This document shows positions 23,493 through 31,919 of a DNA stretch of 43,277 nt, in pieces. A program made the translations under genes and the position numbers. The notes beneath the pieces are model-generated. The model searched no databases. It had not been told where the DNA came from and saw nothing but the letters and a program-made list of their open reading frames with translations. Source of the stretch: VXMO01 sp034422835 (GTDB taxonomy: Bacteria > Chloroflexota > Dehalococcoidia > UBA6926); the NCBI GenBank assembly GCA_034422835.1, contig DAOUJJ010000020.1, forward strand, positions 1 to 43,277, written 5' to 3'. The stretch's first letter is position 1. Every line of letters begins with the position of its first letter.

Positions 23493-23587
23493 GGAACATC
23501 GTTGACACGGCGCATTGGCATTGGCCACACTCGCGGTACAAGGGATGAACGGTAAAAGCGCCTCAACGGCGCGGGGAGAGGGAGACG

Positions 23588-24031
23588 ATGATCACTGATA
23601 TTCGCTACAACGCCGTCATGGTGGAGGATCTGGAAGAGGGCGTGCAGCTGTGGAAAGACCTCTTCGGTCTTGAAGAACTCAACCAGGCGCGCGGCAACCA
23701 GTTTGGCATCCGCGCGCAGATGCTCGGTTACAACGGCCAACCGGTCATCGAGGTCATGACGCCTGCCGGCCCGGAGACCGCCCTGGCCCGGATGATGGAG
23801 GAGCGCAAGAACGAGCGAAACCCCAAGGGCGAGGGCATGTACATGGTCTGCCTTGAGGTGGATGACATCGAGGCGACCATTAAGAACATCGAAGAAAAGG
23901 GTGGCCGCATCCAGCGTGAAGAGGGCAATGCCAACGTCGCGTGGGTTCACCCCCTCGGCACCAAGATGGTCTTCATTGAGTTGCAGCAGCGCGGCGCGGG
24001 CGGCATGGGCGCAGCCGGCGGAGGCAGCTAG
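23588..24031 (+). CDS. VOC (glyoxalase-fold) family protein
   Basis: A 147-residue single-domain vicinal-oxygen-chelate protein: ITDIRYNAVMVEDLEEGVQL at the N-terminus, then the beta-alpha-beta repeats, ending WVHPLGTKMVFIELQQR. The spacing resembles the methylmalonyl-CoA epimerase and glyoxalase groups, but the metal-binding histidine normally in the first strand is not clear (Y-N-A-V), so the activity cannot be called. A glycine/alanine tail (GAGGMGAAGGGS) ends the protein. GGGAGAGGGAG precedes the ATG, and TTGACA at 23502-23507 may belong to its promoter. Confidence 0.8.
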   Translation: MITDIRYNAVMVEDLEEGVQLWKDLFGLEELNQARGNQFGIRAQMLGYNGQPVIEVMTPAGPETALARMMEERKNERNPKGEGMYMVCLEVDDIEATIKNIEEKGGRIQREEGNANVAWVHPLGTKMVFIELQQRGAGGMGAAGGGS

Positions 24032-24119
24032 GCACGGCTGGGCCGCCGCATGGCGTCAGCGTTGGTGTTGATCATTAGAGGAGCCGCCTCGGCCTCCACC
24101 ATTCTTCGGAGGCGTGAAC

Positions 24120-25091
24120 GTGCGGAGTGAGAACGCATTCCCTGAGCGGGGAATGAATGAACTCTTTGCGGAGCTCTGGTCCGTTTACCTTGCGCGGGTC
24201 GTTCGCCTGCTCATCATTTCCCTTGTCAGTGCCGTTGTCGTCTTTGGCGCAATGTCCGGCATCGACGCCATTCTGCCGGACGGAAATCAGCCGGCAATCG
24301 ACGAGATTCTCACGAGTGTGCCGGAGGGCGAGACTCCAACCAATGAGCAACTCCAGGAGGTAGCCGAACTGCAGTTGGAGGACCTGCCGCTCGAATTGCT
24401 CAGATCAGCTCTATTGATTGGCGCCGCGTTGCTGGTTTCCGCCGTGGCCGCGGGCGCCTACATGTTCGTCATCGGCGCGCATTATGTGGTTGGCCGCGTT
24501 TTGATCTCGGAGGCCCTGACATTTTCCGTACAGCGCGTCGGCGGCCTGGTCATCACGACGCTGATAGCGCTGGCCATAGTGTTCGCCGTTTGGACCGTCC
24601 TGTTCGTTGCGCCGTTCATGATTGCAAATGCCGCTATGGATACCGCCCTGGTTGCCGCTCTATTTGGGCTGCTCTCCTTTACCGGTTTTGTGGGCGCGGT
24701 GGTCATCACTCTCTATACGGCCATCCGGTGGACGTTCATCTGGCCCGTCATCGCCTTCGAGGGCTTGATCGGTGTTGCGGCCCTCCGTCGCAGTTGGGAA
24801 TTGACAGAGAATTTCTGGTGGCGGACGTTCGGCATCGTCATCATGGTTACGCTCGCAGTGTTCGCAATCGGCTTCCCGGGTCTCATTGCGACCGGCGCCG
24901 GCCTTGAGGCCGTGGGCACGTGGTATTCGAACCTCGTCGCCCCCACGCTTGCGGGACCGATTCAGGCAATCATGGTATTCCTGCTCTACGCAGACCTTCG
25001 CACACGCAAGGAGGACTCGCCCGGCTACGGCCCCGACCAAATTGCGAGCGAGCTTGGCTTCCAACCCCAGGTATGGGACGACGCGCCGTAG
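24120..25091 (+). CDS. Integral membrane protein, GPDPase-membrane-domain-like
   Basis: About 323 residues with six likely membrane segments: near residues 22-45 (VRLLIISLVSAVVVFGAMSG), 92-118, 140-165, 170-200, 240-265 and 280-300. The segment AFEGLIGVAALRRSWELTEN with FWWRTFGIVIM is typical of the membrane domain found with glycerophosphodiester phosphodiesterases and in DUF-type membrane proteins; no catalytic domain is attached. GTG 24120 has GGAGG 7 nt upstream (24108-24112); GTG 24114 is also in frame but too close to that site. Function unknown. Confidence 0.75.
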   Translation: MRSENAFPERGMNELFAELWSVYLARVVRLLIISLVSAVVVFGAMSGIDAILPDGNQPAIDEILTSVPEGETPTNEQLQEVAELQLEDLPLELLRSALLIGAALLVSAVAAGAYMFVIGAHYVVGRVLISEALTFSVQRVGGLVITTLIALAIVFAVWTVLFVAPFMIANAAMDTALVAALFGLLSFTGFVGAVVITLYTAIRWTFIWPVIAFEGLIGVAALRRSWELTENFWWRTFGIVIMVTLAVFAIGFPGLIATGAGLEAVGTWYSNLVAPTLAGPIQAIMVFLLYADLRTRKEDSPGYGPDQIASELGFQPQVWDDAP

Positions 25092-25096
25092 CGCAG

Positions 25097-25372
25097 CTAC
25101 CCGCCGATTACCACGTTCCATTTCCTGATCCGCCATGAGGCGACCAGGCCGTTGTTGATATACGGGTCCTTTGCAACAAAGTCATCGATGACGGACGTAT
25201 CGTCAGTGCGGAAAACGATTGACGCGCCGTCGACGGGATCGTCATATGCCCCGGCAATGGGGACAATCCCGCGAGCATGGAGGTCTCTCAGAAGAGCCAG
25301 GTGCTCATCCCGATGCGCCGGCCGCCGCTCCAGCACGTCCGCCACATATTCATAAATCAGGATGTAGTACAT
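25097..25372 (-). CDS. YciI family protein
   Basis: A 91-residue protein with the YciI pattern: MYYILIYEYVADVLERRPAH, then REEH-type RDEHLALLRDLHARGIVPIA and a late FVAKDPYINNGLVASWRIRKW. YciI proteins are small dimeric ferredoxin-like-fold proteins, some of which act as dehalogenases or bind small carbonyl compounds; most have no known role. The start lies 2 nt after the valS stop with no Shine-Dalgarno sequence, so translation is probably coupled to valS. Its stop is 5 nt from the end of the convergent membrane protein gene. Confidence 0.88.
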   Translation of the reverse strand: MYYILIYEYVADVLERRPAHRDEHLALLRDLHARGIVPIAGAYDDPVDGASIVFRTDDTSVIDDFVAKDPYINNGLVASWRIRKWNVVIGG

Positions 25373-25374
25373 CG

Positions 25375-28206
25375 CTACCCAAGTCGCGCCAATTGTTCCT
25401 CGATGCGCTGCACTCGCTGGCGTGATTCCTCCAGCCGCTCTTCTTCCTTGGCCACCACCTGCGGCGGCGCCTTGGAACGGAAACTCTCGTTGGACAGTCG
25501 CTGCTCGAGGCCGGTCAGGCGTCCGCGAGTCTCTTCCAATTCCCTTGACAGCCGTGACCGCTCCGCGTCCGCGTCCACCAGCCCCGCCAGCGGCACCATG
25601 ACCGTTACGCCGTCAAGGATGGCCGTCATCACCGACGCGGGATCAGGTCGCTCATCCTCGGGCGCGAGCACGCTTAGGGAGGACACGCGTGCCAGAACGC
25701 CGATGGCCTCACGAGAATCGGCGATAGCCTCCTGTGATTCCGGTACTGCGTCGACGATCGTCTCGATCATGCGCGAATGTTCAACGTTGCCCTCGGCGCG
25801 CGCGTTGCGGATGGCCCGCACGACGTTGATAACATCGGCGACCTCAGACTCCGCCGCGCCGTCAACATGAACTGTGTCCGCCTCAGGGTAGGCGCTGATC
25901 ATGATGGAGTCCACGCCCCGCGCCAGTTCAGGGGCGCGGGCGATGAGGCTCTGCCAGATCTCCTCTGTCACGAACGGCATGAACGGATGGAGCAACCGCA
26001 TCGACTGCTCAAGCACGCCGACCAGGTAGTAAACGGGCCTGACATCCCCGTTGCGAATGCGGACCTTGGCAAGTTCGATATACCAGTCCGCGAATTCATC
26101 CCACAGGAAATCGCGGATTATCTGCTCGGCCTGCCCCAACTGAAAATCCTCAAGCAGGCGGTTCACGTCGGCAGTGACGCTTGCCATACGGGAAACAATC
26201 CACCGATCTTCCCGGTGTTCCGGCGCGGGCATCTCGCCGCCAACCTGTGTGTCTGCCTGTTCCATCGACCGCACCACGAACCGCGCCGCGTTCCACAACT
26301 TGTTGGCGAAGTTCCGCCCCGCCTCCATCCGGCCTGGCGTCATCGCCAGGTCATTACCCGGGCTTGTGGCGATGGTGAGGGCCATGCGGAGCGCGTCCGT
26401 GCCGTACTCCGCGATGCTCTCCAGTGGATCAATCACGTTGCCGCGCGTCTTTGACATTTTTTGTCGTTGAGCATCGCGCACCAACCCGTGCAGATAGACC
26501 GTGCGGAAGGGAATGTCGCCGGTGTTCTCAATGCCCAGCATGATCATTCGAGCGACCCAGAAGAAGAGGATGTCATATCCGGTCTCAAGCACAGATGTCG
26601 GATAGAAGTAGAGGAAATCCTCGGTCTGCTCCGGCCAACCCAGCGTGGAGTGGGGCCACAACCCCGAAGAGAACCACGTGTCTAACACATCAGGGTCTTC
26701 TAGGAGATTTGTGGAGCCGCACGAGGGGCAAGCGGAAAGGTCCTCCGCCGCCACGATGGGAGTCACGTCCTTGTCCGCGTCCACACGATCCGAACGCGAG
26801 ACGATCTCATCGTGGGTCAGGCCCATGCGGGTGAGTTCCGCATACGTGCCCGACCATAGATCCTGTCCGTCGGATCCTGTAATAGGCTCGCGCAGCACCA
26901 TCTCCAGCCGCTCGCCGTCACAGTCGCCACAGAACCAAGCTGGTATCCGATGCCCCCACCACAGCTGCCGTGATATGCACCAGTCACGGATGCCGTCCAT
27001 CCAGTTGAGGTACGTGCCGGTGAAGCGTTCCGGCACGATGTCGATTCGGCCGTCCCGAACGGCCTCCGCGGCCCGCTCGGCCAGTGGCGCAATATCGACA
27101 AACCATTGGATGCTGACGCGCGGCTCAATGACCGATTGGCAGCGGTAGCATCGCCCCACGCGATTCTGATAGTCCTCAGTCTTCTCCAGGAATCCTCTCG
27201 CCTCTAAATCCGCCACGATCTGTCGCCGCGCCTCAAAACGGTCAAGGCCCTCATACGGCCCGGCGTGTTCGTTCATCACACCGTCCGCGTCGATGACTTC
27301 TATTGCATCGAGGCCATGCCGCTGACCAATCTCAAAGTCGTTTTGGTCGTGCGCCGGCGTCACCTTGAGCGCGCCCGTCCCGAATTCCATGTCCACGTAG
27401 TCATCGCCGACGATGGGAATCTCGCGGTCGATGAACGGCAGGCGCACCGTCGTGCCGATCGCGTCCGCGAATCGTGGGTCGTTCGTGTTCACGGCGACGG
27501 CCGTGTCGCCCAAATACGTCTCTGGCCTGGTTGTGGCAACCGTCACATAGCGCCCTGAGCCGTCGGTGTAGGGGTAGTTGATGTGCCAGAGCTTGCCCTC
27601 GGTGTCCTCGTATTCGGTTTCAAGGTCAGACAGGGCAGTGTGGTCGGTCGGGCACCAGTTGATCATCCGCTCGCTGCGATAAATGTGTCCCTTTTTGAAA
27701 AGGTTGACGAACGTTGTACGTACAGCGAGCGAGGGACCCTCGTCGAGCGTGAACCGTTCGCGCGACCAATCGCACGAAGCCCCAAGACGCCGGTGCTGGT
27801 ACTGGATGAAGTCCATGCACTCACGCACCCAGTCCCAGACGTGGTCGGTGAACTGCGCGCGTCCAATCTTGCGTCGATCCGTCTCCTGTGACGCGAGCTG
27901 GTTCTCAACAACATACTGAGTTGCGATGCCTGCATGATCCGTCCCCGGCAGCCACAGCGTCGGGTCGCCCCGCATCCGATGCCATCGGACTAATGTGTCT
28001 TCGATTGCCGCCGTTAAGGCGTGTCCCAGGTGCAGCTGCCCCGTGACGTTGGGTGGCGGCATGATAACGACGAACGGCTCTTTGTTCGGGTCAATCGTTG
28101 GCTGAAAATAGCCGCGCTCCTCCCACCATTGATACCGCGCCTCTTCAAAACGGGCCGGATCATATGTGGGTGGCATCTCAGCTGCAGAGTGTGAATCGGT
28201 CGACAT
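25375..28206 (-). CDS. valS: Valyl-tRNA synthetase
   Basis: ValS charges tRNA-Val and edits mischarged threonine. The 943-residue protein is complete: the class I signature HLGH at 59-62 (PPPNVTGQLHLGHAL), the editing domain with TTRPETYLGDTAVAV and GTGALKVTPAHDQND, zinc-like clusters CYRCQ, CGDC and CPSCG, DTWFSSGLWPHSTLGWP, KMSKTRGNVIDPL (KMSKS loop), the anticodon-binding domain and a C-terminal coiled-coil arm of about 65 residues. It is somewhat longer than E. coli-size enzymes are short of (about 950), so length is normal. GGAG lies 9 nt upstream of the ATG, and a minus-strand TACAAT (28270-28275) is a candidate -10 box. No T-box leader is evident. Confidence 0.97.
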   Translation of the reverse strand: MSTDSHSAAEMPPTYDPARFEEARYQWWEERGYFQPTIDPNKEPFVVIMPPPNVTGQLHLGHALTAAIEDTLVRWHRMRGDPTLWLPGTDHAGIATQYVVENQLASQETDRRKIGRAQFTDHVWDWVRECMDFIQYQHRRLGASCDWSRERFTLDEGPSLAVRTTFVNLFKKGHIYRSERMINWCPTDHTALSDLETEYEDTEGKLWHINYPYTDGSGRYVTVATTRPETYLGDTAVAVNTNDPRFADAIGTTVRLPFIDREIPIVGDDYVDMEFGTGALKVTPAHDQNDFEIGQRHGLDAIEVIDADGVMNEHAGPYEGLDRFEARRQIVADLEARGFLEKTEDYQNRVGRCYRCQSVIEPRVSIQWFVDIAPLAERAAEAVRDGRIDIVPERFTGTYLNWMDGIRDWCISRQLWWGHRIPAWFCGDCDGERLEMVLREPITGSDGQDLWSGTYAELTRMGLTHDEIVSRSDRVDADKDVTPIVAAEDLSACPSCGSTNLLEDPDVLDTWFSSGLWPHSTLGWPEQTEDFLYFYPTSVLETGYDILFFWVARMIMLGIENTGDIPFRTVYLHGLVRDAQRQKMSKTRGNVIDPLESIAEYGTDALRMALTIATSPGNDLAMTPGRMEAGRNFANKLWNAARFVVRSMEQADTQVGGEMPAPEHREDRWIVSRMASVTADVNRLLEDFQLGQAEQIIRDFLWDEFADWYIELAKVRIRNGDVRPVYYLVGVLEQSMRLLHPFMPFVTEEIWQSLIARAPELARGVDSIMISAYPEADTVHVDGAAESEVADVINVVRAIRNARAEGNVEHSRMIETIVDAVPESQEAIADSREAIGVLARVSSLSVLAPEDERPDPASVMTAILDGVTVMVPLAGLVDADAERSRLSRELEETRGRLTGLEQRLSNESFRSKAPPQVVAKEEERLEESRQRVQRIEEQLARLG

Positions 28207-28289
28207 TAGCGGGTGCTCCGAAGGCTCAATAAGGCAGGACGATAGGCACAGTCATTCATAGTGGTTTCTATTGTAGCGAATGAGTGCGA

Positions 28290-28925
28290 CTAACCCGCCG
28301 CTTGCCCCGTCACCACAAGCGCCCGTTCATAGTCCTCAGGGCTGTTCATGTTCACGATGACGATTGGGTCTGCAAACTCAACCCTGTTGACGCGTGCAGG
28401 GTCGCGCTCGGTGATTTCGCGCAGACCGCGCTTTTCCTCCGTGATTTCCTCTATCTCGGAACGCAAGGAAGAATTCATGACCGGGGGATGTCCTTCGATG
28501 CCGCCGTGCCACGGATATGTGATCGGTAGCCCCCCCGCGTGGTGCGCCTCCACCAGCATGTCCGTGATGTGCGCAGGCTTTGGCGCATCCACCGCGAGAA
28601 AGATCCACTCGGTCGCGCGTGGGTCCGCGGCGGCTAACCCGGCCAGTACCGACGTCGTCTTGCCGCGTGCGTAATCCGGGTTCTCGATGATCTTGTAGAC
28701 AGGCACTCGTTCCAATGACTCGGGCAGCAGAGGCCGATAGTCCCCGGCGTCCTCGCCAAGCACGACGATCAACTCATCCACGCCCGAAAGCCCGCCCTGC
28801 TCAACCTGGTAGGTGAGAAGGTCCTTGCCCATCCAGGGCAGCGTCTGCTTTGGGCGACCCATGCGCGACGAACTGCCCGCGGCGAGAATAACCAGGGAAA
28901 CAAATCGGGCGCCCGTTCCGGTCAC
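28290..28925 (-). CDS. MobA/MocA-like nucleotidyltransferase
   Basis: A 211-residue nucleotidyltransferase with the signature LAAGSSSRMGRPKQTLPWMG (about 14-33), the mid-domain metal aspartate in WIFLAVDAPKP (near 112) and GGIEGHPPVM and KRGLREI late. This pattern is that of MocA-type enzymes, which attach CMP or GMP to molybdopterin, and of related purine-catabolism proteins. The start is GTG 28925. It is the last gene of the coaX-coaBC unit, 16 nt after coaBC. A molybdenum role would agree with the sulfite-oxidase-like gene in the window, but other substrates are possible. Confidence 0.85.
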   Translation of the reverse strand: MTGTGARFVSLVILAAGSSSRMGRPKQTLPWMGKDLLTYQVEQGGLSGVDELIVVLGEDAGDYRPLLPESLERVPVYKIIENPDYARGKTTSVLAGLAAADPRATEWIFLAVDAPKPAHITDMLVEAHHAGGLPITYPWHGGIEGHPPVMNSSLRSEIEEITEEKRGLREITERDPARVNRVEFADPIVIVNMNSPEDYERALVVTGQAAG

Positions 28926-28941
28926 GCGAGTTCCTCGTTGA

Positions 28942-30153
28942 TCACCCGCTGAAAAGGGCGCACACGCGATCCAGCACGCTGTCCGCCACCTCGCGCTTGG
29001 ACATCAGCGGCAGGTCCTCCTGGCCGCCGGACTTATCAAGAATGACGACGCGATTCGTATCCACCGCAAAGCCGGCATCCGTCGCCGAAACGTCATTGGC
29101 GACAATCATGTCCAGCTTCTTGCCCTCCAGCTTGGCGCGGGCATTGTTGATCAGGTCCTCCGTCTCGGCGGCAAAACCGACCTTGATACCCGGCAGGCTG
29201 CTCACCTGCGCGAGGATGTCCGGCGTTTTCTGCATCTCAATGGTCAGGCGATCCTGTCCCTCGACCTTTTTCATCTTCTGACCCCCCGCAGAGATCGGCT
29301 CCCAGTCCGCAACGGCAGCAGCCATGACCAGCGCATCCGCCGCGTCGTTCAGCGCATCGGAAACCGCCGCAAGCATCTGGCGCGCGCTCTCCACCTTGAC
29401 CACCTTTATGCCCGCCGGGTTGGCGAGGCTCGCCGCCGTTACCAGCGTCACCCTTGCGCCCCTATCCCGCGCAGCCTCCGCGAACGCATAGCCCTGCTTG
29501 CCGGATGAGCGATTCGTGACAACGCGCACGGGGTCAATCGGCTCCTGCGTGCCGCCCGCCGAGACGACGATATGCCGCCCTGCCAGGTCCTGGTTCGCTG
29601 AGAGGATCCCCCCCAGCGCTTCGAGAATATCCGTGGTTTCGACGAGTCGGCCGCTGCCGACCGCGCCGGATGCAAGCCGCCCCTCATTGGGCCCGGCGAA
29701 TTCAAAGCCGCGCTCTTTCAAGACCGCCACGTTCGCCTGAGTCGCCGCGTTTGCCCACATGTGGTGTTCCATCGCGGGAGCGATGAGAACGGGGGACTGC
29801 GTCGCGAGAACGATGGTCGAGAGGGCATCGTCCGCAAGGCCGTGCGCCATCTTTGCCATCACGTTCGCCGTTGCGGGCGCGATGACGATGGCATCCGCCT
29901 GCCGCGCAATCTCCACGTGCTCAAGCGGGTCCTCTGAGTTGGCGTCGAACAGGTCGGTTATCACGGGGCGGTGAGTCAACGAACGGAACGTGAGCGGCGT
30001 GATGAACTCCTGCGAGGAGCGTGTCAGCACAACATCAACAAGCGCCCCCGCCTGCATCAGTTTGGAGGCGATGTCCGCCGCCTTATAGCTCGCGATGCTG
30101 CCGGACACACCCAGCACAATCCGCTTACCGGCTATCGCGTCTGCCCCACTCAT
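28942..30153 (-). CDS. coaBC: Bifunctional phosphopantothenoylcysteine decarboxylase / synthase
   Basis: CoaBC joins cysteine to 4'-phosphopantothenate and decarboxylates the product, two steps of CoA synthesis. The N-terminal flavoprotein half has VLGVSGSIASYKAADIASKL (13-32), H79 in EHVEIARQAD, APATANVMAKMA and PAMEHHMW. The C-terminal synthase half has GGTQEPIDPVRVVTNRSSGK, AAAVADWEP, EMQKTPDIL and VGFAAETEDL. At the loop where E. coli Dfp has the reactive Cys158 (A-C-G) this protein has LASGAVGSGRL, with serine at 162. coaX ends 3 nt upstream. Confidence 0.95.
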   Translation of the reverse strand: MSGADAIAGKRIVLGVSGSIASYKAADIASKLMQAGALVDVVLTRSSQEFITPLTFRSLTHRPVITDLFDANSEDPLEHVEIARQADAIVIAPATANVMAKMAHGLADDALSTIVLATQSPVLIAPAMEHHMWANAATQANVAVLKERGFEFAGPNEGRLASGAVGSGRLVETTDILEALGGILSANQDLAGRHIVVSAGGTQEPIDPVRVVTNRSSGKQGYAFAEAARDRGARVTLVTAASLANPAGIKVVKVESARQMLAAVSDALNDAADALVMAAAVADWEPISAGGQKMKKVEGQDRLTIEMQKTPDILAQVSSLPGIKVGFAAETEDLINNARAKLEGKKLDMIVANDVSATDAGFAVDTNRVVILDKSGGQEDLPLMSKREVADSVLDRVCALFSG

Positions 30154-30156
30154 CTC

Positions 30157-30924
30157 CTACCCCTGATTAAGTTCCCAAATCAGTCGCAAACCTTGCAGCG
30201 TCAGGTCCGGCTCCAACTCGTCGATGAACTCTGTCCGCTCCGCAATCGTCTCAACAAGTCCACCGGTCGCAATCACACGAGCCTCCGCCCCAATCTCAGC
30301 GCGTATGCGCCGTATCACACCCTCCATCAGACCAAGATACCCGTACATCAGACCTGAGCGCATCGCCTGATCCGTGTCACGCCCGATGACCATCTCGGGA
30401 AACACCGGCGCAATGGGCGGCAGCTGCGCCGCCCGCCGTGTCAGCGCCTCGGACGCCAACGTGATCCCCGGGGCGATCACGCCTCCGATGAAAACTCCGT
30501 CCTTTGTGACCACGTCAAACGTCGTCGCTGTGCCGAAATCGACCACGATGCCCGGCCCGCCGTAAAGCCCGTATGCCGCCGCCGCGTTCACGATCCTGTC
30601 CGTGCCAACGCCGTCCGGCTTGTCCACGTCCAGTGTCACGCCGCGATTCTGCGCTGCCTTGGCGTCTAAAGCCGTGACGCCGAATGTCTCCGTTGCCGCC
30701 TGCTCCATCATCGTTGTCAGGGGCGGCACGACGGAACAGAGTGAAACGCCGTCAATATCAGATTCCCGGATGTTGTGTCGCGCCAACTCGGCGCACATGT
30801 ATTCGGCAGTATCTGTGGGGGAATTGCTTTCGCCCGTCGGGAGACGGTGCGACGCGACCATCCGCTCGCCGTCAAAGACTGCGAACTTCATGTTCGTGTT
30901 CCCAATATCAACCGCCAGCAGCAT
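30157..30924 (-). CDS. coaX: Type III pantothenate kinase
   Basis: CoaX phosphorylates pantothenate, the first step of CoA synthesis, and unlike type I/II enzymes is not inhibited by CoA. The 255-residue protein has LLAVDIGNTNMKFAVFDGER (phosphate-binding ASKHA motif, 2-21), TDRIVNAAAAYGLYGGPGIVVDFGTATTFDVV, and GGVIAPGITLASEALTRRAA. Length and motifs are complete. It is the first gene of the coaX-coaBC-nucleotidyltransferase unit. The region upstream holds the inverted family C repeat. Confidence 0.95.
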   Translation of the reverse strand: MLLAVDIGNTNMKFAVFDGERMVASHRLPTGESNSPTDTAEYMCAELARHNIRESDIDGVSLCSVVPPLTTMMEQAATETFGVTALDAKAAQNRGVTLDVDKPDGVGTDRIVNAAAAYGLYGGPGIVVDFGTATTFDVVTKDGVFIGGVIAPGITLASEALTRRAAQLPPIAPVFPEMVIGRDTDQAMRSGLMYGYLGLMEGVIRRIRAEIGAEARVIATGGLVETIAERTEFIDELEPDLTLQGLRLIWELNQG

Positions 30925-30933
30925 CCCTTACCA

Positions 30934-30960
30934 CCTCATTCCGGCGAAAGCCGGAATCCA
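30934..30960. repeat. Dispersed palindromic repeat, family C, copy 2 (inverted)
   Basis: This is the exact reverse complement of 254-280 over 27 bases and forms the same hairpin (ATTCCGGC-GAAA-GCCGGAAT here). It lies between coaX and the divergent NmrA-like gene. Confidence 0.85.
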
Positions 30961-31055
30961 TCCGGTCTGCCCCAAAGGCACACGCAATTATACGCGTCGG
31001 GTCTATCCATTAGTGCCGCGAATCTGAAACAATCTGAAAACAAGGAGAATTACAT

Positions 31056-31919
31056 ATGACCAACCCCACCCGCACAATCCTCGTCATTGGCGCAACCGGC
31101 AACCAGGGCGGCGGCCTCGTCGGCCACCTGCTGTCGTCCAAGGACTGGCACGTCCGCGGCTTTACACGCTCCCCCCAAAGCGAAAAAGCACAGGCGCTCG
31201 CCGCGCGCGGCGTGGAGATTGTCGCGGGCGACATGGACGATGTTGTGCCACTCGATGCCGCGATGGAGGGCGCGTACGGCGTTTTTTCCGTGCAGGGGGA
31301 GGCGAGAGGGGACGATCCCATGCACGAGGCGCGGCAGGGCATTGCCGTCGCGGACGCCGCGAAAAAGGCAGGCGTTAGCCACCTTGTCTACACCGCTTCC
31401 TGCGGCGCAAAGGAGCCGAACAGGGGCGTCAGTTATTGGGACGCCAAGCGGGAGGTCATTGCCCACATCCGGGAAAACGGCGTTCCCTACACGATTCTCC
31501 GCCCCGTGTCATTCATGGAGAACTACGTTTCCGACCGCACCGGCCTTGCCAACGGCGTTGTTCGCGGCCTGCTGACGCCGGACAAGACCCTGCAGGTCAT
31601 TTCAGGCCACGACATCGGCGCATATGCCGCTGCGGCATTCAACAACCCTGCCAAGTACCAGGGGCAGGAGATCGATATCGCCGCCGAAACCCTGACAATG
31701 ACTGATATCGCCGCTGCCCTCAGCCGTGTCGTGGGACACGAGATCGTCTACCAAGAGATTCCGGAGGCGGCGCGGGCAAGGATGCCGGAGTCCGGTGTCG
31801 CGATGGGCAAGTGGTACCAGGCCTACGGCTACGACGAGGATATTCCTGCCCTGGAGGCCAAGTGGGGCATCCCGACCCTCAAATTCGAGGAATGGCTCCT
31901 CGCCATCGGCTGGCGCTAG
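31056..31919 (+). CDS. NmrA-like NAD(P)-binding family protein
   Basis: A 287-residue Rossmann-fold protein with the atypical short-chain dehydrogenase motif ILVIGATGNQGGGLVGHLL (8-26), FTRSPQSEKAQALAARGVEI, VYTASCGAKE, the YxxxK region replaced by SYWDAKREVIAHIRENG, and YTILRPVSFMENY. NmrA-like and HSCARG-like proteins sense redox state or reduce small substrates; the catalytic tyrosine is absent in many of them. A clear AAGGAG lies 8 nt upstream of the ATG. The 3' end overlaps the convergent nnr gene by 4 nt. Confidence 0.88.
   Translation: MTNPTRTILVIGATGNQGGGLVGHLLSSKDWHVRGFTRSPQSEKAQALAARGVEIVAGDMDDVVPLDAAMEGAYGVFSVQGEARGDDPMHEARQGIAVADAAKKAGVSHLVYTASCGAKEPNRGVSYWDAKREVIAHIRENGVPYTILRPVSFMENYVSDRTGLANGVVRGLLTPDKTLQVISGHDIGAYAAAAFNNPAKYQGQEIDIAAETLTMTDIAAALSRVVGHEIVYQEIPEAARARMPESGVAMGKWYQAYGYDEDIPALEAKWGIPTLKFEEWLLAIGWR

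Noticed and set aside
22778..23950. Long minus-strand open frame continuous with the antitoxin
   Set aside because: It is antisense to hpt and to the VOC gene, both of which have clear family motifs. Its translation has no domain, and a good start with ribosome-binding site exists at 22777.
28207..28289. T-box leader upstream of valS
   Set aside because: The gap is only about 80 bases and has no T-box sequence or specifier-type stem.
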